This document shows positions 1 through 8,525 of a stretch of DNA of 31,208 bases, piece by piece. The translations under genes and the position numbers were made by a program. The notes beneath the pieces were generated by a model. That model saw nothing but the letters and a program-made list of their open reading frames with translations. It did no database searches and was not told the DNA's origin. How positions within the stretch are numbered: the stretch's first letter is position 1; each line of letters opens with the position of its first letter. The DNA is from a virus: positions 1 through 31,208 of IMG/VR virus record IMGVR_UViG_3300035220_000236. One strand, written 5' to 3'.

Positions 1-1
1 T

Positions 2-2188
2 TTAATTAACCCTAAGATATTAAAGAAACAAAATCGTTTCAAAAAATGGGAGTATGGTTATAACTCTGATTATGATTTTATAGTAATAAGTAAAACTGGA
101 CAAATTGGACAAATCATTGAAATACAAAATCTCAGGATTGCTTTACCAGCAGCAAATGAACCGTTTAAACGAAGCAAAGAAAAAGCGGAACAGCACTGGG
201 AAAAAGCCGAATATCCAAAAGAATTAAGTAGAATTAAATCTAGGTTTGACTGGGAAGAGCATGACACTGAATTTAAAGAAAAGTGGTATGATTATATCGA
301 TAAAGAATTTACAAGAAGAGAACAAGGCTATTGGTTTTATAATAAAGGTTTATCTACTTATATTACTGGTACTCACTACATGTACTTACAATGGTCAAAG
401 ATCGACGTTGGAGCACCGGATTTTAGAGAAGCAAATAGATTATTCTTTATATTTTGGGAAGCATGCAAGGCAGATAACAGATGTTACGGGATGTGCTACC
501 TTAAAAACAGAAGGTCTGGATTTTCATTTATGTCGTCAGCAGAGCTTGTTAATCAAGCGACGATATCCAGTGACTCCAGATTCGGTATATTATCTAAATC
601 TGGATCAGATGCTAAAAAAATGTTTACAGATAAAGTCGTGCCAATATCCGTTAACTATCCGTTTTTCTTCAAGCCGATCCAAGACGGTATGGATCGTCCT
701 AAAACAGAATTGGCATATAGGGTTCCGGCTTCAAAACTTACTAGAAGAAAGCTTGAGAGTAATGAGCAATTGAGAGAGCTTGACGGGCTTGATACAACTA
801 TTGATTGGAAAAACACAGGTGACAACTCTTACGATGGTGAAAAGCTAAAACTATTAGCTCATGATGAAAGTGGTAAATGGGAAAGACCTGACAATATATT
901 AAACAACTGGAGAGTTACAAAAACAACACTAAGGTTAGGATCAAGAATCGTAGGTAAGTGTATGATGGGCTCAACTTCAAACGCATTAGACAAAGGTGGA
1001 AATAACTTCAAAAAACTCTATTACTCTTCAGACGTTACAAAAAGAAATAGAAACGGACAAACTTCTTCTGGACTCTATTCTATGTTCATCCCTATGGAAT
1101 GGAACTACGAAGGATTCATGGATACTTACGGATCACCTGTTTTCATTAGAGAAAAAAATACAATCAAAGGAGCAGATGGTTACGACATTACAACTGGAGT
1201 TATTGAACACTGGGAAAATGAAGTAGATGGTTTAAAAAATGATCCTGATAGCTTAAATGAATATTATAGACAGTTTCCAAGAACAGAGCAACACGCTTTT
1301 AGAGATGAAGCTAAAGATAGTTTATTTAATCTAACTAAAATATACCAACAAGTAGATTACAATGCGGAAATAAATAATATTTCATCTATAACTACAGGAA
1401 GTTTCCAGTGGATTGGTGGAGTTAAGGATACTAAAGTAGAATTTTACCCTAATAAAGATGGTAGATTTAAAATATCTTGGGTTCCTCCTGTAAATTTGCA
1501 AAACAAAGTTTTTGTTAAAAATGGATTTAAATTTCCTGGTAATGAACATATAGGCGCATTTGGATGTGATAGTTATGACATATCTGGAACTGTAGATGGA
1601 AAAGGATCTAATGGAGCTTTACACGGATTAACTAAGTTTTCTATGGAAGATGCTCCACCTAATCATTTCTTTTTAGAATATATAGCTAGACCTCAGACAG
1701 CTGAGATATTTTTTGAAGACGTATTGATGGCTTGCATATTTTATGGCATGCCTATACTTTGTGAAAATAACAAACCTAGATTATTGTATTATTTTAAACG
1801 TAGAGGTTATAGAGCTTTTTCAATGAATCGTCCTGATAAAATTTGGAATAAACTATCTGTAACAGAAAAAGAAATAGGTGGAATACCTAATTCAAGCGAA
1901 GATATTAAACAAGCACATGCTGCTGCTGTAGAATCTTATATAGAAAGTTATGTAGGGTTATTAGAAAACGGATATGGTGATATGTATCATCAAAAGACAT
2001 TAGAAGATTGGGGAAGGTTTGATATAAACAATAGAACTAAATTTGATGCTACTATAAGTTCTGGACTAGCTATAATGGCTTGTAATAAGAATAGATATAG
2101 GCCAAATCCTGAGAAAAAATACCAACCTATCAAACTAGGCATTAAAAGATATGACAATGATGGGGTAATTTCAAAAATAATAAAATAA
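2..2188 (+). CDS. terL: Terminase large subunit, 5' end cut by window edge
   Basis: ATPase-nuclease that translocates and cuts phage DNA during packaging. The frame is open from base 2, so the visible 728 residues probably lack only a few N-terminal ones; an ATG-only reading from 380 would wrongly remove about 126 conserved residues. In fragment numbering, the Walker A-like loop is KNRRSGFS (168-175), lacking the classical GKT/S. An acidic Walker B candidate is AHDES (D288, E289). A Ser/Thr-rich coupling motif is GSTSNA (from G323). The C-terminal RNase H-like nuclease probably starts at GCDSYD (D523, D526). The portal gene starts 4 bases downstream. The first kilobase uses more G/C-ending codons than the rest. 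Assignment rests on these motifs, the length and the position beside the portal; subfamily is inferred. Confidence 0.9.
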   Translation, partial: LINPKILKKQNRFKKWEYGYNSDYDFIVISKTGQIGQIIEIQNLRIALPAANEPFKRSKEKAEQHWEKAEYPKELSRIKSRFDWEEHDTEFKEKWYDYIDKEFTRREQGYWFYNKGLSTYITGTHYMYLQWSKIDVGAPDFREANRLFFIFWEACKADNRCYGMCYLKNRRSGFSFMSSAELVNQATISSDSRFGILSKSGSDAKKMFTDKVVPISVNYPFFFKPIQDGMDRPKTELAYRVPASKLTRRKLESNEQLRELDGLDTTIDWKNTGDNSYDGEKLKLLAHDESGKWERPDNILNNWRVTKTTLRLGSRIVGKCMMGSTSNALDKGGNNFKKLYYSSDVTKRNRNGQTSSGLYSMFIPMEWNYEGFMDTYGSPVFIREKNTIKGADGYDITTGVIEHWENEVDGLKNDPDSLNEYYRQFPRTEQHAFRDEAKDSLFNLTKIYQQVDYNAEINNISSITTGSFQWIGGVKDTKVEFYPNKDGRFKISWVPPVNLQNKVFVKNGFKFPGNEHIGAFGCDSYDISGTVDGKGSNGALHGLTKFSMEDAPPNHFFLEYIARPQTAEIFFEDVLMACIFYGMPILCENNKPRLLYYFKRRGYRAFSMNRPDKIWNKLSVTEKEIGGIPNSSEDIKQAHAAAVESYIESYVGLLENGYGDMYHQKTLEDWGRFDINNRTKFDATISSGLAIMACNKNRYRPNPEKKYQPIKLGIKRYDNDGVISKIIK

Positions 2189-2192
2189 ATAA

Positions 2193-4625
2193 ATGAATCA
2201 GATTTCTTATAATAATAATAGTTCATTCCCAAGTCAGGTTGTACCTGACGCAGAGAAAGCTACTTTAGAATATGGACTTGCTGTTGGAAGAGCTATAGAA
2301 GGAGAATGGTTTAGAAATTATAGAGGTGGAGCTGGTGTAGGCGGAAACGCTGTTAATTACAATAACTATCATACACTTAGACTTTACGCAAGAGGTGAAC
2401 AACCTGTTCAAAAATATAAAGATGAACTAGCTATTAATGGTGATTTATCTTATTTAAATTTAGATTGGAAACCAGTGCCTATTATTTCTAAATTTGTAGA
2501 TATAGTTGTAAACGGAATGTCTCAACGTGGTTACGAAATAAGCGCTTTTTCAATGGATCCATTTTCAGTAAAACAAAGAACTGAATATGCTTCTAGTTTA
2601 ATGAGAGATGTTCAAGAACTAGAACTTGCTAAGAGTATAGAGCAAAAGCTAGGTGTAAAACTCATTAACGATAAGGTAAAAGAATTAGGTTTAGAAAATA
2701 AAGACGAAGTTCAATTACACTTACAATTAGATTACAAACAATCTATAGAGATAGCTGAGGAAGAAGTAATAAATGATATATTAAACAAGAATAAATACGA
2801 ATTAGTTAAGAAAAGATTTTGCGAAGATTTAACTATATTAGGTATAGGGGCAGTTAAAACAAGTTGGAACAAAGCTGAAGGCATAACAATAGATTATGTA
2901 GATCCAGCGGCATTAATATATTCTTATACTGAAGATCCAAATTTTGAAGATATTTATTATGTTGGTGAAGTTAAATCTATTTCTTTAGCAGATTTAAAAA
3001 TGCAATTTCCAAATCTAACTGACGAAGAGATGATACAAATACAAAAGTATCCTGGAAATCAAGAATATTTAAGAAACTGGAGTGGAAGAAGTGATTCACA
3101 AACAGTTCAAGTTGTTTATTTTGAATATAAAACTTACTCTGATCAAGTTTTTAAAATAAAACAAACCGCAACAGGTTTAGAAAAAGCCTTGCAAAAACCT
3201 GATACTTTTAATCCGACTGAAAGTGATAATTTTAAAAAAATATCAAGAACTATAGAAACAATTTATTCTGGAGCTAAAATACTTGGGCATCCACTAATGC
3301 TTAATTGGGGTTTAGCTGAAAATATGACTAGACCTTATTCTAATTCAAGTAAAGCTCATCTTAATTACACTATATGTGCTCCTAGAATGTATAAAGGCCG
3401 CATAGATTCATTAGTTAATAGAATAACTGGCTTTGCTGATATGATTCAATTAACTCATCTTAAAATTCAACAAGTATTATCTAGACTAGTTCCAGATGGT
3501 GTGTTTTTGGATATGGATGGTTTAGCAGAAGTTGACTTAGGTAATGGAACTAACTATAATCCAGCTGAAGCTTTAAACATGTATTTTCAAACTGGATCTA
3601 TTGTTGGTAGAAGCTTAACTCAAGATGGTGATCCTAATAGAGGTAAAGTTCCTATACAAGAGTTACAAACCGGATCTGGTGGTGCTAAAATACAGTCACT
3701 CATACAAACTTATCAATACTACCTACAAATGATAAGAGATGTTACGGGACTTAACGAAGCTAGAGATGGCAGTAATCCAGATAAAAATGCTTTAGTAGGT
3801 TTACAAAAACTAGCTGCTGCTAACTCTAATGTAGCGACTAGGCACTTATTGCAAGCTATGATGTATATGACAGTTAGAACCTGTGAAAACATTAGTTTAA
3901 GAGTGTCTGACTCTTTAATGTTTCCTTTAACTAAAGAAACTTTAGAAAACAGTATATCAAGATTTAATGTAGGAACTTTAGAAGAGCTGTCTAAATTAAC
4001 AATGAGTGATTTTGGAATATTTTTAAAGTTAGAACCAGATGAGGAAGAAAAACAAATTTTAGAGCAAAATATTCAAGTAGCTTTAAAGACTAATCAAATA
4101 AGTCTTACTGATGCTATAGATTTAAGAAATGTAAATAACTTAAAACTAGCTAATCAGATGCTTAAACAAAGGCAAGTTAAAAAAGAGAAAACAGATCAAA
4201 TAAAGCAGCAGCAAAATATGCAAGCTCAAGCTAAGGCAAATGGAGAGGCTAGTCAAATGGCAGCTCAAGCTGAAATGCAAAAACAACAAGCATTAGCCGA
4301 GTCAGAAATAAGGATAGAACAAGCTAAGTCTCAGTTTGATGTTAATAAGATGCAGCAAAAGTCTCAATTAGATCAACAGATACTAACTATGAAACACCAG
4401 TTTGATATGCAGTTAAAGCAAATGGAACTAGATACTCAGAAAGCTAAAGAAAAAGAAATAGAAGATAGAAAAGATAATAGAACAAAACTTCAAGCGACAC
4501 AACAAAGTGAAATGATTTCACAAAGAAAAAACGATTTACTACCTATAGACTTTGAATCACCACAAGATTTAACGAGTATGGATGTGAATAGTTTACAAAG
4601 CCCAGGAGAATTAATGCCTGAGTAA
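2193..4625 (+). CDS. Portal protein with long Gln-rich C-terminal tail
   Basis: Dodecameric ring at the capsid vertex through which DNA is packaged and ejected. The 810-residue length matches the large portals of crAss-like and related marine podoviruses. The core includes a helix followed by IRDVTGLNEARDG (514-526), the kind of segment found in podovirus portals near the stem/wing region. From about residue 659 to 780 the protein becomes a long, almost uninterrupted helical stretch rich in Gln, Lys, Ala and Met, probably coiled coil, which could form the portal barrel reaching into the capsid. The gene lies between terL and the scaffold/MCP pair, the usual portal position. The start ATG has only an A/T leader, with no Shine-Dalgarno. 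I see no frameshift or truncation. Confidence 0.9.
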   Translation: MNQISYNNNSSFPSQVVPDAEKATLEYGLAVGRAIEGEWFRNYRGGAGVGGNAVNYNNYHTLRLYARGEQPVQKYKDELAINGDLSYLNLDWKPVPIISKFVDIVVNGMSQRGYEISAFSMDPFSVKQRTEYASSLMRDVQELELAKSIEQKLGVKLINDKVKELGLENKDEVQLHLQLDYKQSIEIAEEEVINDILNKNKYELVKKRFCEDLTILGIGAVKTSWNKAEGITIDYVDPAALIYSYTEDPNFEDIYYVGEVKSISLADLKMQFPNLTDEEMIQIQKYPGNQEYLRNWSGRSDSQTVQVVYFEYKTYSDQVFKIKQTATGLEKALQKPDTFNPTESDNFKKISRTIETIYSGAKILGHPLMLNWGLAENMTRPYSNSSKAHLNYTICAPRMYKGRIDSLVNRITGFADMIQLTHLKIQQVLSRLVPDGVFLDMDGLAEVDLGNGTNYNPAEALNMYFQTGSIVGRSLTQDGDPNRGKVPIQELQTGSGGAKIQSLIQTYQYYLQMIRDVTGLNEARDGSNPDKNALVGLQKLAAANSNVATRHLLQAMMYMTVRTCENISLRVSDSLMFPLTKETLENSISRFNVGTLEELSKLTMSDFGIFLKLEPDEEEKQILEQNIQVALKTNQISLTDAIDLRNVNNLKLANQMLKQRQVKKEKTDQIKQQQNMQAQAKANGEASQMAAQAEMQKQQALAESEIRIEQAKSQFDVNKMQQKSQLDQQILTMKHQFDMQLKQMELDTQKAKEKEIEDRKDNRTKLQATQQSEMISQRKNDLLPIDFESPQDLTSMDVNSLQSPGELMPE

Positions 4626-4632
4626 ATTTTTA

Positions 4633-4654
4633 TTAATTATTATATTATATTATG
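4633..4654 (+). repeat. A/T leader shared with the gene at 8523
   Basis: The bases just before and including this start codon (ttaattattatattatatt, then atg) recur almost exactly before the ATG at 8523, which has one extra attat. This could be a shared translation or transcription signal, or only low-complexity A/T sequence. Confidence 0.35.
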
Positions 4655-5794
4655 TCAGAAACAATTCAAGATCAAAAAAAAGCACCTATTAAAATTAAAA
4701 AGCCAAAAAAATTAGCTAATAAAAAAATAGAAGATGCTTTAAAAGTCGATTTAACCAATAAACCAACAGAAGAAACAATTAAAGTAGAAACAGAAAATGA
4801 TAGTAAAGCTATTATTGAAGAAAATAAAAATGAGGTAGATACCAAAGAAGTAGTAGAAGAAACAATTGCTTTAGAAGAAAAAGTAGAAACACCTATTATA
4901 GAAGAAATAAAAAAAGAGGTAAAAGAAACTACTGAACAGCTAGAAGAAGCTGTAGAAAATGTAAAAACTACTGGTAAAGCTTTGCCTGAAAATATAGAAA
5001 AACTAGTATCGTTTATGGAAGAAACAGGTGGAAACATCGAAGATTATGTTAGATTAAACGCTGACTATTCTGATGCTACTCCAGAACATTTACTAAAAGA
5101 ATACTATAAATCTAGCAAACCTCATTTAAATAATGATGAAATTGATTTTTTAATAGAAGATAACTTTGGCTACGATGAAGAAGTAGAAGAAGAAAGAGAT
5201 GTTAAAAAAAAGCAGCTTGCTGCTAAAGAAGAAATTGCAAAAGCCAAAAACTTTTTGGAAGAAACCAAGAGTAAATATTACGACGAGATCAAGTTGAGAC
5301 CGGGCGTTACTCAGGAACAACAAAAGGCTATGGATTTTTTCAATAGATACAACAAAGAACAAAAAATAGCACAAACGCAACACAAACAATTTATGCAAAC
5401 AACTGAAGAAACTTTTTCTAACGAATTCAAAGGTTTTGAATTTAACTTAGGAGAAAAAAGTTTTAGATATAATGTTACAAATATTGATGAAGTTGCTAGA
5501 AAACAGTCAAACTTAAACACGTTTGTTAGGAAGTTCTTAAACAAAGAGGGAGAAGTTATTGATACTGTAGGTTATCACAAAGCTATTTATGCCGCTGAAA
5601 ATGTTGATACTATAGCTAATCATTTTTATGAGCAAGGTAAAGCCGATGCTGTTAAAGATGTAGTTGCCAAATCTAAAAATATAAATCAAGATCCAAGAGT
5701 AACTTCTGGAGGTGATATGTTTATTGGAGGATTAAAAGTAAAAGCAGTGAATGGTGTTGATAGTTCTAAGTTGAAATTTAAAAGTAAAAAATAA
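4652..5794 (+). CDS. Probable scaffolding protein
   Basis: Likely guides assembly of the MCP into a procapsid and is then lost. The evidence is position directly between portal and MCP, plus composition: 380 residues, extremely Lys/Glu-rich and Cys-free, with no enzyme motif. It opens with a Lys-rich patch (KIKKPKK near residue 13), followed by a low-complexity acidic region to about residue 110. A more conserved helical core follows, beginning at ENIEKLVSFMEE (near 113) and including LRPGVTQEQQ (from about 215). The Lys-rich C-terminus (KLKFKSKK) would suit contact with the shell, as in other phage scaffolds. I recognise the core as a family common upstream of MCPs in marine phage genomes; the scaffold role is inferred, since no protease gene or cleavage site is visible. 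Confidence 0.7.
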   Translation: MSETIQDQKKAPIKIKKPKKLANKKIEDALKVDLTNKPTEETIKVETENDSKAIIEENKNEVDTKEVVEETIALEEKVETPIIEEIKKEVKETTEQLEEAVENVKTTGKALPENIEKLVSFMEETGGNIEDYVRLNADYSDATPEHLLKEYYKSSKPHLNNDEIDFLIEDNFGYDEEVEEERDVKKKQLAAKEEIAKAKNFLEETKSKYYDEIKLRPGVTQEQQKAMDFFNRYNKEQKIAQTQHKQFMQTTEETFSNEFKGFEFNLGEKSFRYNVTNIDEVARKQSNLNTFVRKFLNKEGEVIDTVGYHKAIYAAENVDTIANHFYEQGKADAVKDVVAKSKNINQDPRVTSGGDMFIGGLKVKAVNGVDSSKLKFKSKK

Positions 5795-5815
5795 CAATAA
5801 CTAAAAATAAAAATT

Positions 5816-7312
5816 ATGAGTTTATCTGGTGGGAGTTTTCCCGCAAGTTTAGTTCCTGCACAAAAAAGAATGACGTTGTCAGACAATTATTTGTCTTTTG
5901 ATGATGCTGCTGGTGGGAACTTCGCACAACAATATCTACCTGAGCTTTACGAAGCAGAAGTAGAAAGATACGGAAACCGAACTTTAGGTGGTTTCTTGAG
6001 AATGGTAGGAGCTGAAATGCCTATGACATCTGATCAAGTTATTTGGTCTGAACAAAATAGACTACATATTGCTTATGATAAAGCAACTGGTACTGATACA
6101 GGAACTGGACAAGCTAATGCTACTATAACAGTAGATATGACTGGTGTAGGTGTAACTAACGTCGCTATAAGAGAAGGTCAAACTATTCTTATTTCTGATA
6201 GAGCAACTGGATTAAAAACTGCAAAAGGTTTAGTTCAAAACGTTACTTTACCTAATGTAGTTGAAATATCTGTTTATGGTGATCAAAGTGGAACTCCACT
6301 AGCTACTGCTGGTCTTACAGGAGATGATGCTGTTAATTTGTTCGTTTATGGTGCTGATTTTGGAAAAGGTACTATAGGAATGCAAAAATCTATTGAGCCG
6401 AGTTTTACTCAATACAACAATTCACCACTTATTATAAAGGACAATTACCAAATCAACGGTTCTGACGCTGCTCAAATTGGTTGGGTTGAAGTTGCTACTG
6501 AAGATGGACAATCTGGGTACTTATGGTACTTAAAAGCTGAGTCTGAAACAAGATTACGTTTTGAAGATTATCTTGAAATGGCGATGGTTGAAGGTGAGTA
6601 TATGGATCCTAACAATATAGTAGATTCAGGTGTTACTTATGACTTTGGTGGACCAGCTAATGCTGCTATAGCAACTAATGTTAAGGGTACACAAGGTTTA
6701 TTTAACGCTATTGAAACAAGAGGTAATATATATTCTGGTTTTGCTGGAGCTGCTGCTCCTGGTTCAGGTGCTTTAGGTGATTTCGATGAAATCCTTAAAA
6801 ACTTAGACAAGCAAGGTGCTATTGAAGAGAATATGTTATTCTTATCTAGAGCTACTGCTCTTGATTTTGATGACATGATTGCTGCTGTTAACGGTGGATT
6901 TGCTTCTACTCAAGCTGCTTCTTATGGTCTTTTTGACAATGATGGTGACATGGCATTAAACTTTGGATTTTCAGGATTCAGAAGAGGTTCTTATGACTTC
7001 TACAAGACTGATTGGAAATACTTAAATGATGCTTCTACTAGAGGATTATCTAAAGAAATCGATGGTGTAATGGTTCCTGCTGGAACAACTACAGTATACG
7101 ATCAGATGTTAGGATCTAATATTAGACGTCCATTCTTACACGTAAGATATAGAGCTTCTGAAACTGAAGATCGAAGAATGAAATCTTGGATTACTGGTTC
7201 AGTAGGTGGTGCTTACACTGACACTTTAGATGCGATGACTGTAAGTTTCTTATCTGAAAGATGTTTAGTAACACAAGCTGCAAACAATTTTGTATTGTTT
7301 AAAGGAGCTTAA
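5816..7312 (+). CDS. Major capsid protein (HK97-fold type)
   Basis: Main shell protein. It has 498 residues, close to the size of crAss-like and related marine podovirus MCPs, and follows portal and scaffold. The sequence is evenly mixed alpha/beta, rich in Gly, Ala, Thr and Asp. It begins with a short flexible leader and LVPAQKRMTLSD, continues through a motif resembling an N-terminal arm plus E-loop (PELYEAEVERYGNRTLGGF), and ends with a compact C-terminal segment (SFLSERCLVTQAANNF). No maturation prodomain is evident. The leader aataaaaattATG matches that of the next gene. A hairpin lies directly after the stop codon, consistent with a highly expressed mRNA needing its own 3' end. The MCP call rests on order, size and recognised family features. 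Confidence 0.88.
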   Translation: MSLSGGSFPASLVPAQKRMTLSDNYLSFDDAAGGNFAQQYLPELYEAEVERYGNRTLGGFLRMVGAEMPMTSDQVIWSEQNRLHIAYDKATGTDTGTGQANATITVDMTGVGVTNVAIREGQTILISDRATGLKTAKGLVQNVTLPNVVEISVYGDQSGTPLATAGLTGDDAVNLFVYGADFGKGTIGMQKSIEPSFTQYNNSPLIIKDNYQINGSDAAQIGWVEVATEDGQSGYLWYLKAESETRLRFEDYLEMAMVEGEYMDPNNIVDSGVTYDFGGPANAAIATNVKGTQGLFNAIETRGNIYSGFAGAAAPGSGALGDFDEILKNLDKQGAIEENMLFLSRATALDFDDMIAAVNGGFASTQAASYGLFDNDGDMALNFGFSGFRRGSYDFYKTDWKYLNDASTRGLSKEIDGVMVPAGTTTVYDQMLGSNIRRPFLHVRYRASETEDRRMKSWITGSVGGAYTDTLDAMTVSFLSERCLVTQAANNFVLFKGA

Positions 7313-7324
7313 TAATTATATAAT

Positions 7325-7349
7325 GTGGAGAGCTTCGGCTCTTCACTTT
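7325..7349 (+). terminator. Hairpin terminator after the MCP gene
   Basis: A nine-base-pair stem (7325-7333 with 7338-7346, one G-T wobble) is closed by a TTCG tetraloop and followed by a short T run and A/T-rich DNA. The weak T tract suggests partial termination or protection of the MCP mRNA 3' end. Confidence 0.7.
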
Positions 7350-7373
7350 ATTAATCTTTAAATAATAAAAATT

Positions 7374-7781
7374 ATGCCAAATATGATCAAACTCCCGATA
7401 TACAATTCGGGACCGACAGATCTTTACCCAAGATTTACTTGTCTCAATGTTGAAGATGTATATTCAGTGGATAAAGCTGCTACTAGTGGTAGTATTTTTG
7501 ATATTATCCATGTACATTATTCTACTCCTGCTGCTGTTACGGATGGAACTGCACCACAAAGTGGTAAGTTTTTAAGAGCATCTATAGACTATACGAGAGG
7601 TACTACAGCTGTAGTAACTGATCAAGATATAGAAAATCTTAAAGATTTAATTAAAAGTGCTAATCAAAACCCAAGCTCAACACCTGAGTTTGCATTGATA
7701 GGCGCTAGAGATGCTACAATCTCTGATATTGAGGATTTTCAAGTTGTGGATATTCAGATTAAGGCTGAAGCCCCAGTTTAA
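7374..7781 (+). CDS. Small head-associated protein, function unknown
   Basis: 135 residues, soluble, with no signal peptide or membrane segment. It opens MPNMIKLPIYN, echoing MSNYIKIPLGVN of the next gene, so the two may share an N-terminal beta strand or be distant paralogues. The pattern is mostly beta with one helix (DQDIENLKDLIKSANQ). It ends in an acidic beta-rich tail, and the only Cys is near residue 17. Position immediately after the MCP, before the connector genes, suggests capsid decoration or head completion, but I recognise no defining motif. The leader is almost identical to that of the MCP gene, and the MCP terminator hairpin lies between them, so expression may be lower than for the MCP. 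Confidence 0.85.
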   Translation: MPNMIKLPIYNSGPTDLYPRFTCLNVEDVYSVDKAATSGSIFDIIHVHYSTPAAVTDGTAPQSGKFLRASIDYTRGTTAVVTDQDIENLKDLIKSANQNPSSTPEFALIGARDATISDIEDFQVVDIQIKAEAPV

Positions 7782-7792
7782 ATTAATAAATT

Positions 7793-8461
7793 ATGAGTAA
7801 TTATATAAAAATACCTTTGGGAGTTAATCCTCCTAGGTCATTTAGAAACACAAGTATAACTATTGCTGGTAGTAGACTAACTGGTGGTGGTACTGTAGGT
7901 GGTGGAACTACCCCTGCAACTACAGGTGCTTTAGCTACTACTGTTGTGCCAATTGGTGGAACAAGTGCTACATTTTCAGCTTTAAGTGGTGTAGCTGGTG
8001 CTAGCGCGGTTGTAACTGACCTAACTTTAACTTGTTCTGCTATAGGAGAAGGATACAAAGTAGGCGATGTTATAAGTATCGCGGCTTTTACTGGTACAGC
8101 TAATCAAGCTTCGTGGACAGAGCCAGTAACATTTAAAGTTACTGATGCTGATCTAATAGTCGTTGAAGGATCTTCAACTAATGATTATGCTTTACTTCCT
8201 ATAGATAACTTAGGAACTGTAGTAAAAGGATCAACTAATACTGAAGTAATAGTTGAACTAAAGCAAAGCAATGTTACAGGTACTGGAGCTGATAAAGTTG
8301 CTAAGTACACAATCACAATGGACGACGTGCCTGCAACAGATAAATGGGCTTTACAAGCCGATGTTGCTGACGCAGTATTAAAAGCGGCTAGTGCTGAAAA
8401 TTCACAGCCAGAAGTTAGATTTACAAATGGTGCTGAGTGCATCTCTGTAGTTTTATCTTAA
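7793..8461 (+). CDS. Putative capsid decoration or head-fibre protein with GxGYxxGD module
   Basis: 222 residues. A short N-terminal part resembling the preceding gene product is followed by a Gly/Thr/Ala-rich linker (about residues 22-55). Next comes a Gly-rich beta module with IGEGYKVGDVISIA at residues 84-97. The C-terminal domain (about 150-222) has two Trp-centred segments and ends ECISVVLS. The linker-plus-module build resembles surface-exposed phage decoration proteins. The module recurs in four other virion proteins of this window. A strong terminator follows the stop codon. The role is inferred from composition and location; head fibre and head-completion protein are alternatives. 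Confidence 0.85.
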   Translation: MSNYIKIPLGVNPPRSFRNTSITIAGSRLTGGGTVGGGTTPATTGALATTVVPIGGTSATFSALSGVAGASAVVTDLTLTCSAIGEGYKVGDVISIAAFTGTANQASWTEPVTFKVTDADLIVVEGSSTNDYALLPIDNLGTVVKGSTNTEVIVELKQSNVTGTGADKVAKYTITMDDVPATDKWALQADVADAVLKAASAENSQPEVRFTNGAECISVVLS

Positions 8462-8473
8462 ACTAAAACACAA

Positions 8474-8500
8474 GGTCCTGCTTAGGCAGGATCTTTTTTT
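8474..8500 (+). terminator. Rho-independent terminator after the 222-residue gene
   Basis: An eight-base-pair G/C-rich stem (8474-8481 with 8486-8493, one G-T pair), a TTAG loop and seven T residues (8494-8500). Two A-T pairs extend the base. This is a textbook intrinsic terminator between late genes. Confidence 0.9.
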
Positions 8501-8525
8501 AATTATTATATTATATTATATTATG
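8499..8525 (+). repeat. A/T leader shared with the gene at 4652
   Basis: The sequence from the end of the terminator T tract to the ATG repeats the leader of the 4652 gene, with an extra attat unit. It contains no Shine-Dalgarno sequence. Confidence 0.35.

Noticed and set aside
246-773. Open frame of 175 codons on the + strand inside terL
   Set aside because: It overlaps conserved terminase motifs read in the adjacent frame. Its own product is Cys/Leu-rich and unstructured, and it exists because this part of terL is less A/T-rich.
4672-5037. Minus-strand open frame of 121 codons opposite the scaffold gene
   Set aside because: Ser/Phe-rich antisense of Lys/Glu codons, a common artefact.
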